Assembly (NCBI GenBank): GCA_964599635.1 | Contig: CAZRGM010000041.1 | Span: forward strand, 38,712-102,711 | Length of the DNA stretch: 64,000 nt | From: WJMT01 sp964599635 | Lineage (GTDB): Bacteria; Acidobacteriota; Aminicenantia; Aminicenantales; Aminicenantaceae | Direction of reading: 5' to 3' | Shown here: piece by piece, positions 1-7,416 of the stretch | Layout: each line of letters begins with the position of its first letter | How positions within the stretch are numbered: position 1 is the stretch's first letter | Made by a program: the position numbers and the translations under genes | Notes under the pieces: model-generated | Seen by the model: the letters and a program-made list of their open reading frames with translations, nothing else | Databases searched by the model: none | What the model was told of the DNA's origin: nothing

Positions 1-1327
1 CAATAGTTCTGATGTTTTTTTGGATCGACCAATCTCTATCAAAAAAAGCTGTAAATCGAGATGTTGAATGTTTGTGATAGATATATTTTCCCCCCTTTGG
101 ATTGACAAAAAGGCAGTACTGGTCATTTCCAATGCCACTTAAGGATCTGTCTCGGAAATCAATGGCGATTCCGACTATGATGCTGAAACCGAGTTCTTTG
201 CTTATTTTGGAATAGGTTTTAATAAGTTTTTGCATTTCATTGACTTTGTTTATGCCTTCTGGCTCAATCACTTTTTCACTTGTTATTTTTTCAAATCCTT
301 CAGGCAAAATCAGTAAGTCTATGGGGGACGAAAGATTACTGACTATTTTCAAGAAATGGTTTAAATCGTGTTTTTGAAACTCGGGAAAAGCGAGTGCTAT
401 TTTTAAATTGTCTTTTTCTTTATTAGAATCAGCATGTTGTAAATATTTTTTTATTTTGTTTTCGATTGTATTTTTGAACCAGGTTATGTCATTATCATTT
501 TCTTCATCCAAATCACACCAAATTTCATCTCTGGCAAAAAGTCTGACAGTTGGGATTCCCAGTTTAATAAATGCGAAATCTCTTAAGGTATCATACCAGG
601 CTCTCTGCTCATCTCTATAAGGGGGATCGTTATCTTTTCGGTTGAGCCTTTTGCAGAGTCTGATCCATTTTTCTTTGTTGTATCCAAGAGGTAAGTTTTC
701 TGGATAATTACTTAAAGCGATCTCTCGTGCTCTGGTGAAATGTTGGGACTCGTCAAATTCAACTAAAAAACCCGGATTGGGTACATAGAAGTCGCAGTTT
801 GGAAGAGTTTTTGATCTTGTGAATTTATTATGTCCTCTGTAATGTTGAAGACTTCTATAAATCTTTTTCAAAGAATGATAGAAAGGAGAGTCTTGATAAT
901 TTTCCGGGTCTGTTTCTATGTCTAACTTATAATTTACGATTGCCTCACCATATATCTTCTCGAGTAAAATTTTTATCTTCCTTTTGCATTCTGGGCAATT
1001 TTCATTGTGTGATTTTTTTGAAGGTTTTTTGGATGTTTTATTGTCTCTTTTTTTGTTGATGTTTTTTTCTGAAGGCTTATTAGCAATTCTAAATCCCAAT
1101 AAAATGAGGAATTTATTTGTTGGCTTTCCTCCCTCAAAGTCAGAGGGAGAGAGCTCAAATCCATTGGCATATCTATTTGCCAAAGAGATGATATATTTTG
1201 GTGGATAAAGCCTTTGTTTATATTCCAGAAGGAATTTTCTAGAGATTCTTCCTCTGGGTATTCCGTGTTTATTAACCTCTTTGATAGCTTTTATAATATG
1301 TTCTTTTCTTATGTTAGGTGGAATCAT
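1..1327 (-). CDS. PD-(D/E)XK (DUF559/VSR-like) nuclease fused to nitrilase-like domain, partial
   Basis: This frame is open for 442 codons from ATG 1327 to the window edge, so the gene continues outside. Residues 1-90 form a small helical N-terminal domain. A CPEC pair follows near residue 120. Residues about 170-280 look like a VSR/DUF559-type nuclease: a CDF aspartate, the strand FLVEFDESQHF, and the distal RDEQRAWYD helix followed by a GIPTVRLFARDEIW strand. From about residue 320 a carbon-nitrogen hydrolase fold begins: KIALAFPEF, the catalytic-glutamate-like LLILPEGFE, and the catalytic-lysine-like strand ending YIYHKHS. The expected nitrilase cysteine would lie beyond the edge and cannot be checked. 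Nitrilase domains occur in known anti-phage proteins (for example UG1/DRT1 reverse transcriptases). A defence role for a nuclease-nitrilase fusion is inference, supported by the neighbours. The fold calls rest on motifs only. Confidence 0.72.
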   Translation of the reverse strand, partial: MIPPNIRKEHIIKAIKEVNKHGIPRGRISRKFLLEYKQRLYPPKYIISLANRYANGFELSPSDFEGGKPTNKFLILLGFRIANKPSEKNINKKRDNKTSKKPSKKSHNENCPECKRKIKILLEKIYGEAIVNYKLDIETDPENYQDSPFYHSLKKIYRSLQHYRGHNKFTRSKTLPNCDFYVPNPGFLVEFDESQHFTRAREIALSNYPENLPLGYNKEKWIRLCKRLNRKDNDPPYRDEQRAWYDTLRDFAFIKLGIPTVRLFARDEIWCDLDEENDNDITWFKNTIENKIKKYLQHADSNKEKDNLKIALAFPEFQKHDLNHFLKIVSNLSSPIDLLILPEGFEKITSEKVIEPEGINKVNEMQKLIKTYSKISKELGFSIIVGIAIDFRDRSLSGIGNDQYCLFVNPKGGKYIYHKHSTSRFTAFFDRDWSIQKNIRTI

Positions 1328-1448
1328 TTTTATGCCTTTATTTATGAGGGATCAGATTGAATATAATGTTACCAGCAGAGATTTTTTATTTCAATCGATA
1401 TAGATGAAATGGCGTTGAATGTTATTCTGGATCTATTTCAATTGTTAA

Positions 1449-1476
1449 TTGACTGAATGTAGTTATTCACTATATT
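1449..1476 (+). promoter_or_regulatory. putative sigma-70 promoter
   Basis: TTGACT (1449-1454), a 16-bp spacer and TATATT (1471-1476) lie about 90 bp upstream of the HEPN-type gene at 1570 and within the divergent gap to the nuclease-nitrilase gene. It was judged by eye only. Confidence 0.45.
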
Positions 1477-1569
1477 ATTTAAAAAGCAAGGGATCATGGG
1501 AAAAGTGTTTGCAAAGATTAAATTATCTAATAATTTGGTATCTATTTAAAATAAGGATTAGCTTTAGTC

Positions 1570-2508
1570 ATGGACAAAAAAAGATATAAAGCCCTTTTTA
1601 GAAAATTGATAAATATGAAGCATGGCATGGAGGTTGATTTTTATTCTATAGAACAGAAACTCAAGCATTTAAGAGAAGGCGGTTCTCTGATCTATGAGGA
1701 TTTGGAGACGATCGCTGATGATAAATGTTGGCCCTTTAATGAATACTGGATGTGGCCAAGTAAAGAGCAGATTGAGGATAAATTGAAAATAACCGATGGT
1801 CTTTTTGTAGAGCTGCCCAATAAGGAGGAAGAGGCACTGAGCAAGCTTTTGTATATATTCAAAAACTTATCATTGGTTTCCATTGTGCTCAGATTTGTGC
1901 GGCCTCGATATTATGCGATTTATTCAAGGCCTCCATTGTATTTGTTGAGGATAGAAAGAGGAAAAGATGATATTGAGGAGTATATGAATTATATTGATGA
2001 AATGAGGCTTTTAAGAAAGAGCTTTGAAGAATTTCGAACAGCAGAGGCAGATATGATTGTCTGGGCGATTGCTGAAGAAACAAGAAGAGACAAGAAATCT
2101 TATAAGGGAAAAGAGATTTTAGATGAATTTATCAAATTGCTGGCAGAAGTACTTCCCGAGAATTTGACTATTGAAGAATTGATAAGTCACCATGCTCAAA
2201 ATCCATTGAAAATTGCTGAGATTTATTATGAACGAAAACAGTTCAAGACAGCAGGGATGTGGGCAGGACGTGCTTTTGAAAAGTATGTTAAGAATCAATG
2301 CGATGATTTGTGGACTAGAGCTTCTCGATATGAAAGCGATCAATTATTCAATATGGTGGAGAGCATTTGTAGTGAGGAAGACAATTGGTTTAAAAAAGAT
2401 GTTTTGCATAGATTAAGGAAACTTAGAAATAAAGCCATGCATGTAGATAGAACTTATAGTCAATCAGATGCCAAGTATTCTATTGAGGAATTGAAGAGGT
2501 TGGGGTAA
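1570..2508 (+). CDS. HEPN/DUF4145-type protein of unknown function
   Basis: A 312-residue soluble protein with no signal peptide. Residues about 30-200 form an unrecognised alpha-rich domain. The last 100 residues resemble a HEPN/DUF4145 fold: a helix with AGMWAGRAFEKYV, then HRLRKLRNKAMHVDR, which holds an R-x4-H motif (RNKAMH) typical of HEPN ribonucleases and RNA-binding HEPN proteins. No nucleotidyltransferase partner is adjacent, so the classic MNT/HEPN pairing does not apply. It is transcribed away from the nuclease-nitrilase gene and toward the nuclease and dGTPase genes, so a defence or RNA-cleaving role is plausible but inferred. The ATG at 1570 has only a distant AAGGA upstream. The next in-frame ATGs (codons 16 and 19) would give slightly shorter proteins. 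Confidence 0.7.
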   Translation: MDKKRYKALFRKLINMKHGMEVDFYSIEQKLKHLREGGSLIYEDLETIADDKCWPFNEYWMWPSKEQIEDKLKITDGLFVELPNKEEEALSKLLYIFKNLSLVSIVLRFVRPRYYAIYSRPPLYLLRIERGKDDIEEYMNYIDEMRLLRKSFEEFRTAEADMIVWAIAEETRRDKKSYKGKEILDEFIKLLAEVLPENLTIEELISHHAQNPLKIAEIYYERKQFKTAGMWAGRAFEKYVKNQCDDLWTRASRYESDQLFNMVESICSEEDNWFKKDVLHRLRKLRNKAMHVDRTYSQSDAKYSIEELKRLG

Positions 2509-2605
2509 AAGTAGTCGTGCTCATATAAAAGCCTTTTTAATCTTGGAGAAATCCATTGAAGAAAAAAGGAATCTTGATAAAAAATATCAATAAAATTAAA
2601 ATAGG

Positions 2606-2628
2606 AATCCTGATGATTGGGATTTTTT
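2606..2628 (+). terminator. weak hairpin followed by T-run
   Basis: A short stem AATCC/GGATT (2606-2610 and 2620-2624) with a 9-nt loop runs into TTTTTT. It lies about 100 bp after the stop of the HEPN-type gene. The stem is only 5 bp, so this is tentative. Confidence 0.3.
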
Positions 2629-2672
2629 CATGTCAAAAAATAACCATCAATCAGTAAAGCACTTTATGTAAA

Positions 2673-3470
2673 ATGTATGTTGCTGAACTTAGAGGGAAAC
2701 TTTCTAAAACGATATCATGTAAAGAGGATGTGCTGACTTCAAATGTATTTTCGTTTTTTAAATATTCCAAAAGAAGCTATTTTTTGTGGAAATTTTTAAG
2801 ATATCTAAAGTTAGAAGTCACAAAAAGTGAAGCTAATGAAGCAAAGTTTATTTTTTGGCCCAAATACGATGATAAAACAGAGCCTGACTTAGTGCTGATT
2901 GTAGGGAAATATTACATCCTAATTGAATCGAAATATTATTCGGATTTTGGTGAGAACCAGCTTAAAAAAGAAGCAGATGGAGGCTTGTTGGAAGCAAAGA
3001 ATCTAAATAAAGATTTTCTTATGCTTTCTATTACTGCCGATTACAGCGAACCTAAGGGAAAGTTTTATGCGATTAGGAAAGTTGTTGAATTTAAATGGAT
3101 CAATTGGCATTTTATCACCACTTTTTTAGAGAATTGTTTAAAAGATAAAGCTTTGCCTGATCGAGTCATGGCTGAGGATTTGTATAATTTACTAATTAAG
3201 AAAAATTTAAGAATATTTGATGGCTTTTTTAAATTGTTTACTCGAGAGGGGATAATAGAAAGAAAATTCGCTTTTTTTGATTACATCACAGCAAAATACA
3301 GAGGAGAGTTTGTGGGGTTTTTAAATTTATTTGATCATTGGCGAAAGAGAATTAGAAAGCACAAGATTGTGTTTTTTGAAAGAAATAGACAGTTTTTTGT
3401 ATTTCCAGTGGTAGGATTTTCGAGGAAATTTAATAAAGATCATATTTTTTGGGAGGAGAAAAGTGAATAA
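2673..3470 (+). CDS. PD-(D/E)XK nuclease-family protein
   Basis: A 265-residue protein. Residues about 55-120 carry a readable PD-(D/E)XK core: an upstream glutamate-bearing helix (SEANEAKFIFWP), then EPDLVLIVGKYYILIESKYY, giving D-...-E-x-K, followed by a helix with an ExQL-like GENQLKKE. The family includes restriction and repair nucleases. No methylase, ATPase or specificity subunit is next to it. The C-terminal half (about 170-265) is basic and unrecognised. It overlaps the next gene by 8 bp, so the two are almost certainly co-translated. The start lacks a clear Shine-Dalgarno sequence. A defence nuclease is likely given the neighbours; the target is unknown. Confidence 0.7.
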   Translation: MYVAELRGKLSKTISCKEDVLTSNVFSFFKYSKRSYFLWKFLRYLKLEVTKSEANEAKFIFWPKYDDKTEPDLVLIVGKYYILIESKYYSDFGENQLKKEADGGLLEAKNLNKDFLMLSITADYSEPKGKFYAIRKVVEFKWINWHFITTFLENCLKDKALPDRVMAEDLYNLLIKKNLRIFDGFFKLFTREGIIERKFAFFDYITAKYRGEFVGFLNLFDHWRKRIRKHKIVFFERNRQFFVFPVVGFSRKFNKDHIFWEEKSE

Positions 3471-4071
3471 AAAAGAAATGAAAGAACAGGCAGATCTTGC
3501 TTTTGAGTTCATAGAAAAGTTTTATTTTGAAGCATCTTATTTGATCAAAGAGATAGAAGGGATTTTGAGACGGGAGGATGAAAAGTTTATTATCGGTCAT
3601 CCTGGTGGATACAAAATCACAGTAGGTAGTTCAACAAGCTTAAATTATCCTGACTTCTGGTGGCACAAAAAATTTTCAGTATTTTTTATTGAAGAAGATA
3701 TGACTAGAAAGCAAGGATCAAATACATTAACTTCTTTTAAAGAGCAGAAGAATATTAAGTTGATATATTTAATTATGAACCTTTTTGATGATGATATTTC
3801 TTCGCCGAAAGTTGCCATGGGAATAGTATACGATATAAATAGCAAAACGGAGGATAACCTTAAGAAATTCGAAACTGTAACATCTTGGTATTTAGATAGA
3901 TTCTGGGAATTAGCGAAAAAAAATCCTAATTTTAAAGAAGGAGATTTTGAGGATAAATATATAAAGTTTAAAGGCAAGTTTATGAAAAAAGATTTGTTTG
4001 ATATTAATAATACTGAGGATGTGAAGAATAAGCTTCTTTCTCCTGTATTAAAGGAGTATAGGGGTTTGTAG
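3463..4071 (+). CDS. unknown protein, partner of the PD-(D/E)XK gene
   Basis: A 202-residue protein whose ATG lies inside the last codons of the nuclease gene (8-bp overlap, GGAGG upstream at 3451-3455), which argues for translational coupling. It has no signal peptide or membrane segment. A beta-rich centre (positions about 45-125) contains YPDFWWHKKFSVFFIEEDM and MGIVYDIN. I do not recognise the family. Its strict pairing with a nuclease suggests an accessory subunit, specificity factor or immunity-type partner, which is inference only. The gene is about 50 bp upstream of the dGTPase gene and may share its transcript. Confidence 0.7.
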   Translation: MNKKEMKEQADLAFEFIEKFYFEASYLIKEIEGILRREDEKFIIGHPGGYKITVGSSTSLNYPDFWWHKKFSVFFIEEDMTRKQGSNTLTSFKEQKNIKLIYLIMNLFDDDISSPKVAMGIVYDINSKTEDNLKKFETVTSWYLDRFWELAKKNPNFKEGDFEDKYIKFKGKFMKKDLFDINNTEDVKNKLLSPVLKEYRGL

Positions 4072-4123
4072 GATTAATTTTACTTTTCATTTTGTAAGAA
4101 AAAAATAGATTTAATAAAAGACC

Positions 4124-5350
4124 ATGAGAAAGAATTTGTTTAATGACCTAAAAATGTCATCAAAAAATCCTAAATGGAATCGATCCATAAGGCGTATTGA
4201 TGAACTTTATAGTCGAAAAAATGAGTTAAGGAGCCAATTTGCAAGAGACTATAATAGAATATTGCATTGTACTGCTTATCGAAGGCTGAAACATAAGACT
4301 CAGGTTTTTCCTGCACCTTTAAATGATCATATTTGTACAAGGATAGAGCATGTTAATCTTGTGTCTTCTGTATCTAACACTATTTCGAATTATTTGGGCT
4401 TGAACACAGAATTAGTACAGGCTATAGCTATAGGTCATGATTTGGGACATACTCCATTCGGTCACGCAGGTGAAAAGATACTTAATAAAATTTGCGAAAA
4501 AGAAATGGGGGAAAAATTTTGGCATGAAAAAAATAGTCTTGAATTTATGGATTTTATTGAAACTCTTGCGGATCCTAATGGGAAGCAAAAGAATCTAAAC
4601 CTTACATATGCTGTTCGAGATGGAGTTATATGTCACTGCGGAGAAGTAGATGAAAATGGAATATTCCCGCGTGAAAAATATATTAAACTGAATGAAATAA
4701 AAAAACCAGGACAGTTTGCTCCTTTTACCTGGGAAGGCTGTGTGGTAAAAATTTCTGATAAAATTGCATACCTAGGCAGAGATATAGAGGATGCCATTGA
4801 ATTAAAAATTCTAAGTTGGTCCCAAATGAGAAAACTAGGCCGAATAATTAGAAAATATAGCACTTCAAGAATTAAGGAAATAAATAACACGGTTGTACTG
4901 CATGAATTAATAACAGACTTATGTGCCAATAGTAAGCCAGAGGTAGGAATAAAATTATCAGATAGAGGATATGAAATAATGAAATCTTTAAAAGAATTCA
5001 ACTATGATAATATTTATTCCCATGAACGTTTAAATTCTTATTGGGGTTATTCTAAATATGTAATGAAAACAATCTTTTATACATTGAAGAAACTCTATTG
5101 CAGAGAAGATACCATTAAAAATATTGATAAAAATCCAGGTTCATATCCATTATTAACAAAGTTTTTCAAAAGATGGCTTCTAAAATATTGTATCCCCAAT
5201 CAACGAGATTCATTAAAAAATATATATGAGAATAAAATTTTATATGATTTGAAAAAGGAGAAGGATTATTTAAAAGCTATTATAGATTTTATATCAGGTA
5301 TGACAGACAATTTTGCTATTAGAGCTTTTAATGAGATTATTACTTTCTAA
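4124..5350 (+). CDS. dgt: dGTPase-like dNTP triphosphohydrolase (HD superfamily)
   Basis: A 408-residue HD-domain enzyme of the dGTPase family, which hydrolyses dNTPs to deoxynucleosides and triphosphate. The metal site is complete: the histidine in CTRIEHVNLV, the HD pair in AIGHDLGHTPFGHAGE, and the distal aspartate in VKISDKIAYLGRDIEDA. The N-terminal SRKNELRSQFARDYNRILHC...YRRLKHKTQVF is the usual substrate-pocket region of bacterial dGTPases. Length is normal. Dgt-type enzymes can deplete dNTPs during phage infection, and the flanking nuclease, HEPN and nitrilase genes make that role attractive here. Nothing in the sequence separates it from a housekeeping dNTPase. The family call is firm; the biological role is inference. 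Confidence 0.88.
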   Translation: MRKNLFNDLKMSSKNPKWNRSIRRIDELYSRKNELRSQFARDYNRILHCTAYRRLKHKTQVFPAPLNDHICTRIEHVNLVSSVSNTISNYLGLNTELVQAIAIGHDLGHTPFGHAGEKILNKICEKEMGEKFWHEKNSLEFMDFIETLADPNGKQKNLNLTYAVRDGVICHCGEVDENGIFPREKYIKLNEIKKPGQFAPFTWEGCVVKISDKIAYLGRDIEDAIELKILSWSQMRKLGRIIRKYSTSRIKEINNTVVLHELITDLCANSKPEVGIKLSDRGYEIMKSLKEFNYDNIYSHERLNSYWGYSKYVMKTIFYTLKKLYCREDTIKNIDKNPGSYPLLTKFFKRWLLKYCIPNQRDSLKNIYENKILYDLKKEKDYLKAIIDFISGMTDNFAIRAFNEIITF

Positions 5351-5418
5351 TTTTTTTTAATTTAAATAAGTTTTAATGAAAAATCTAAAATAGTATTATT
5401 CTCATAGGCATAGGGAAA

Positions 5419-5511
5419 GTGAAAGACAGCGTTAAAATATTCTGGTGGTGGATCAAATGGTTTCTATTCTGGGGATTTCTATTCCTTCTCTTTGGAGTGT
5501 CGTTTTTTTGA
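5419..5511 (+). CDS. 30-residue hydrophobic micro-protein
   Basis: A GTG-initiated frame of 30 codons encodes a tryptophan- and phenylalanine-rich single membrane segment (starting KDSVKIFWWW) and ends in TGA. A second copy of the same frame occurs at 42195-42287. Between the copies about seven codons differ synonymously, three change conservatively (I/V, L/I, S/P) and the stop is TGA versus TAA, the pattern expected of a translated sequence. GGGAAA at 5413-5418 abuts the GTG, so it is a poor Shine-Dalgarno. It overlaps the upstream end of the next annotated frame and lies just before the small conserved gene at 5525. Function is unknown; a small membrane peptide is all that can be said. Confidence 0.5.
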   Translation: MKDSVKIFWWWIKWFLFWGFLFLLFGVSFF

Positions 5512-5524
5512 AGGGCTTGATCCA

Positions 5525-5857
5525 ATGAAAAAATTCACAAAAGACTTAAAGGAATTCATAGATAATGTGGAGTGGATTTTTGCCAAGACCTATGCATCCA
5601 CTTGGCCGCATCATTATATTGTCAGAAAAAATGTGGATGAAAAGCTTTTTGTTAGGCTAGTCAAACATATTAGGAAGCATGGTTATAAAGGCCGATTTTA
5701 TCATAAGAAAATAACCTATTTTGAAGAAGACGGGATGGTGTATTGGACCATGGGGGATCCTGTGGATGAAACCATCATCATAAACAGGTGCCCTAAAGAA
5801 AGCACTTATGAGTATAGATTGAAGCACGGGACTTTGCCTGAAGATAATAAAAAATGA
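5525..5857 (+). CDS. small conserved hypothetical protein (110 aa)
   Basis: I chose the ATG at 5525 over an upstream start at 5492, because the extra residues overlap the micro-protein and look random. The product starts MKKFTKDLKEFIDNVEWIFA and is soluble and compact, with HHYIVRKNVDEKLFVRLVKHIR in the first half and MVYWTMGDPVDETIIINRC near the end. I recognise the type as a widespread conserved hypothetical that often accompanies MQDRYxGDxGDF-type genes, as here, but know no function. The homologous duplicated locus at 42.2-42.4 kb lacks this gene completely. Confidence 0.65.
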   Translation: MKKFTKDLKEFIDNVEWIFAKTYASTWPHHYIVRKNVDEKLFVRLVKHIRKHGYKGRFYHKKITYFEEDGMVYWTMGDPVDETIIINRCPKESTYEYRLKHGTLPEDNKK

Positions 5858-5905
5858 GAGCGGAAATTTAATGAAACGGAGGAGAAGCTAAAAGAATAAT
5901 CAACC

Positions 5906-6275
5906 ATGCAGGATAGATACACGGGGGACATAGGCGATTTCGCGAAATACGGCTTGTTGAGATATATTCTGGATAGAGCAGATGTGACTCTGGGAATCAA
6001 TTGGTATCTTGTTCCAGATGAGGCCCATAATAGGGATGGAAGACACAATAGATATTCAGTGCGGGAATTTATTTTTGTTCTGCAAGAGAATCATTCTAGG
6101 GTTAAGAATACAATTGTTGGAAGTCTTTTAAAATCTGAATGGGGAAAAGGCAAAAACCCTCATTTTACTTTTAGTGAGCCGTTCTGATAAGAACCGAGGA
6201 CAAGTTACTCATTTGCTTTTTTTGGGTTAAAGCGGGAAAGCTCATCTTTTTTGACGACCCAAATTTTAATCTGCT
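5906..6275 (+). pseudogene. truncated MQDRYxGDxGDF-family gene
   Basis: The frame starting at ATG 5906 (MQDRYTGDIGDFAKYGLLR) is the conserved beginning of a hypothetical family normally over 200 residues long. It keeps LGINWYLVPDEAHNRDGRHN but stops after 93 residues at 6187. About 45 bp further on, another frame (from about 6233) reads LIFFDDPNFN, which looks like the family's internal LxFFDPDN strand. Between them, 6191-6223 resembles a degenerate copy of repeat family B. The simplest reading is a gene broken by deletion and repeat acquisition. A shorter fragment of the same gene lies at 42320. The 93-residue product may still be made but is unlikely to be functional. Confidence 0.6.
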
Positions 6276-7159
6276 ACCTCCACTTTATAGGCCATCACCC
6301 TATTATCGGAGAACGTGGGAATTAAGAGAAGAGATTTTTCCTTTATATACTCTATATCTGCGGCATTTATGCCTTCATCGGTTGTGTTGAGGAGCTCTAT
6401 TAATTTACCATCCGGTGTAAGCATAGATGTTTTCCCGCTCCAGTCAGATAGTAGGTAGTTTCCTCTTTCATCATCAACAACGCCGTCAATCCCAGAGCCG
6501 ATATTCGCTATTGTAGTTATACTCTTATCGGATAAATCAACCGCTTTAAGAGCTTGATTACCGGAGGCCCCAACAATTAATTTGTCATCCTTCGCAAGAA
6601 GTCCGTTCGGACTCTTTATCTGATCACTTTTTAACCAGACAGAAATTTTGCCTTCACTCAGTCTGTATATAACACTATTTTTACCTGAACTGTCCGAGAT
6701 ATAAACACTGCCTTCTTTATCGGCTGTAACGTCATTTAGGAATTTTGCGCCCTCCGCTTGATACCGATTTAGAATCATCCCCTTTTCTATATCAATTTCA
6801 ACAACATGGTCAACATCCGCCACGTATAATCTATTGTTAATGATGGCTGATCCCTTGGGGCCATTTAAGTCCTTTACCCATTTCAGTTCTTCTATCTCGC
6901 CTTTGAGGTTCAATTTCGATATAAATCCATTTCTGTCTTTTGACTCCGGATCTCGATTAATATTTGAAACATAAATTGCCTCTCTCTCTGCATCATAAAT
7001 AACGGATTCCGGGGTCTTCATAACTTTTTCAGTTTTCCACTTCATGCTGACACGATAGGGATTTTCGATTTTTTTTGATATTAGATTCTCGTGAGACAGA
7101 AAAAAAGAAATAACAAGAAAAAAAATTAAAATAGTTCTTTTTTTGATTTTTCTAATAAT
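6266..7159 (-). CDS. secreted SMP-30/gluconolactonase-like beta-propeller, probable ATT start
   Basis: The core from ATG 7045 (259 aa) is a six-bladed SMP-30/NHL-like propeller: repeated blocks such as NGPKGSAIINNRLYVADVD, FLNDVTADKEGSVYISDSSG and SPNGLLAKDDKLIVGASG. No ATG upstream fits, yet the frame stays open for 38 more codons and encodes a perfect signal peptide (RKIKKRTILIFFLVISFFLS). It begins at two consecutive ATT codons (7159 and 7156), 2-5 nt after GGAGG at 7166-7162. I therefore place the start at ATT 7159/7156, a rare initiation codon, giving a periplasmic or exported protein. Substrate is unknown: the propeller could be a lactonase or only a ligand-binding module. The start assignment is inference; the fold call is reasonable. 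Confidence 0.65.
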   Translation of the reverse strand: MIRKIKKRTILIFFLVISFFLSHENLISKKIENPYRVSMKWKTEKVMKTPESVIYDAEREAIYVSNINRDPESKDRNGFISKLNLKGEIEELKWVKDLNGPKGSAIINNRLYVADVDHVVEIDIEKGMILNRYQAEGAKFLNDVTADKEGSVYISDSSGKNSVIYRLSEGKISVWLKSDQIKSPNGLLAKDDKLIVGASGNQALKAVDLSDKSITTIANIGSGIDGVVDDERGNYLLSDWSGKTSMLTPDGKLIELLNTTDEGINAADIEYIKEKSLLLIPTFSDNRVMAYKVEVAD

Positions 7160-7416
7160 AACCTCCTTTCTAAAGATTTTAGAAATTCAAGAAAGGAATG
7201 TCAATGGGTAGCGAATACAGAAGTTTTCCCAAAAAATTAATTCCAAAAAGGCATGGCTTATTATATTTCTGATAATCACACATTTTCATAAGTGGAAATG
7301 GAAAAAAATGGGGGAACTCCTTTAAAATCTTGTTTCCCTTAAAAACTTTGACTTCAGATGGCAGAGGAGAGTCATCCAAACAGATAAAAGGAAAAGACAA
7401 TAGAAAATTTTAGTTT
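7160..7416. other. intergenic region, no convincing gene
   Basis: The gap between two leftward genes holds the GGAGG site of the propeller gene at its left edge. A leftward frame at 7179-7400 (73 codons) has no ribosome-binding site, membrane or domain signal and ends just before that site. I see no terminator with a strong stem. Confidence 0.4.

Noticed and set aside
7179..7400. Leftward 73-codon frame upstream of the propeller gene
   Set aside because: It has no ribosome-binding site, domain or homologous pattern, and the Shine-Dalgarno of the propeller gene follows immediately.
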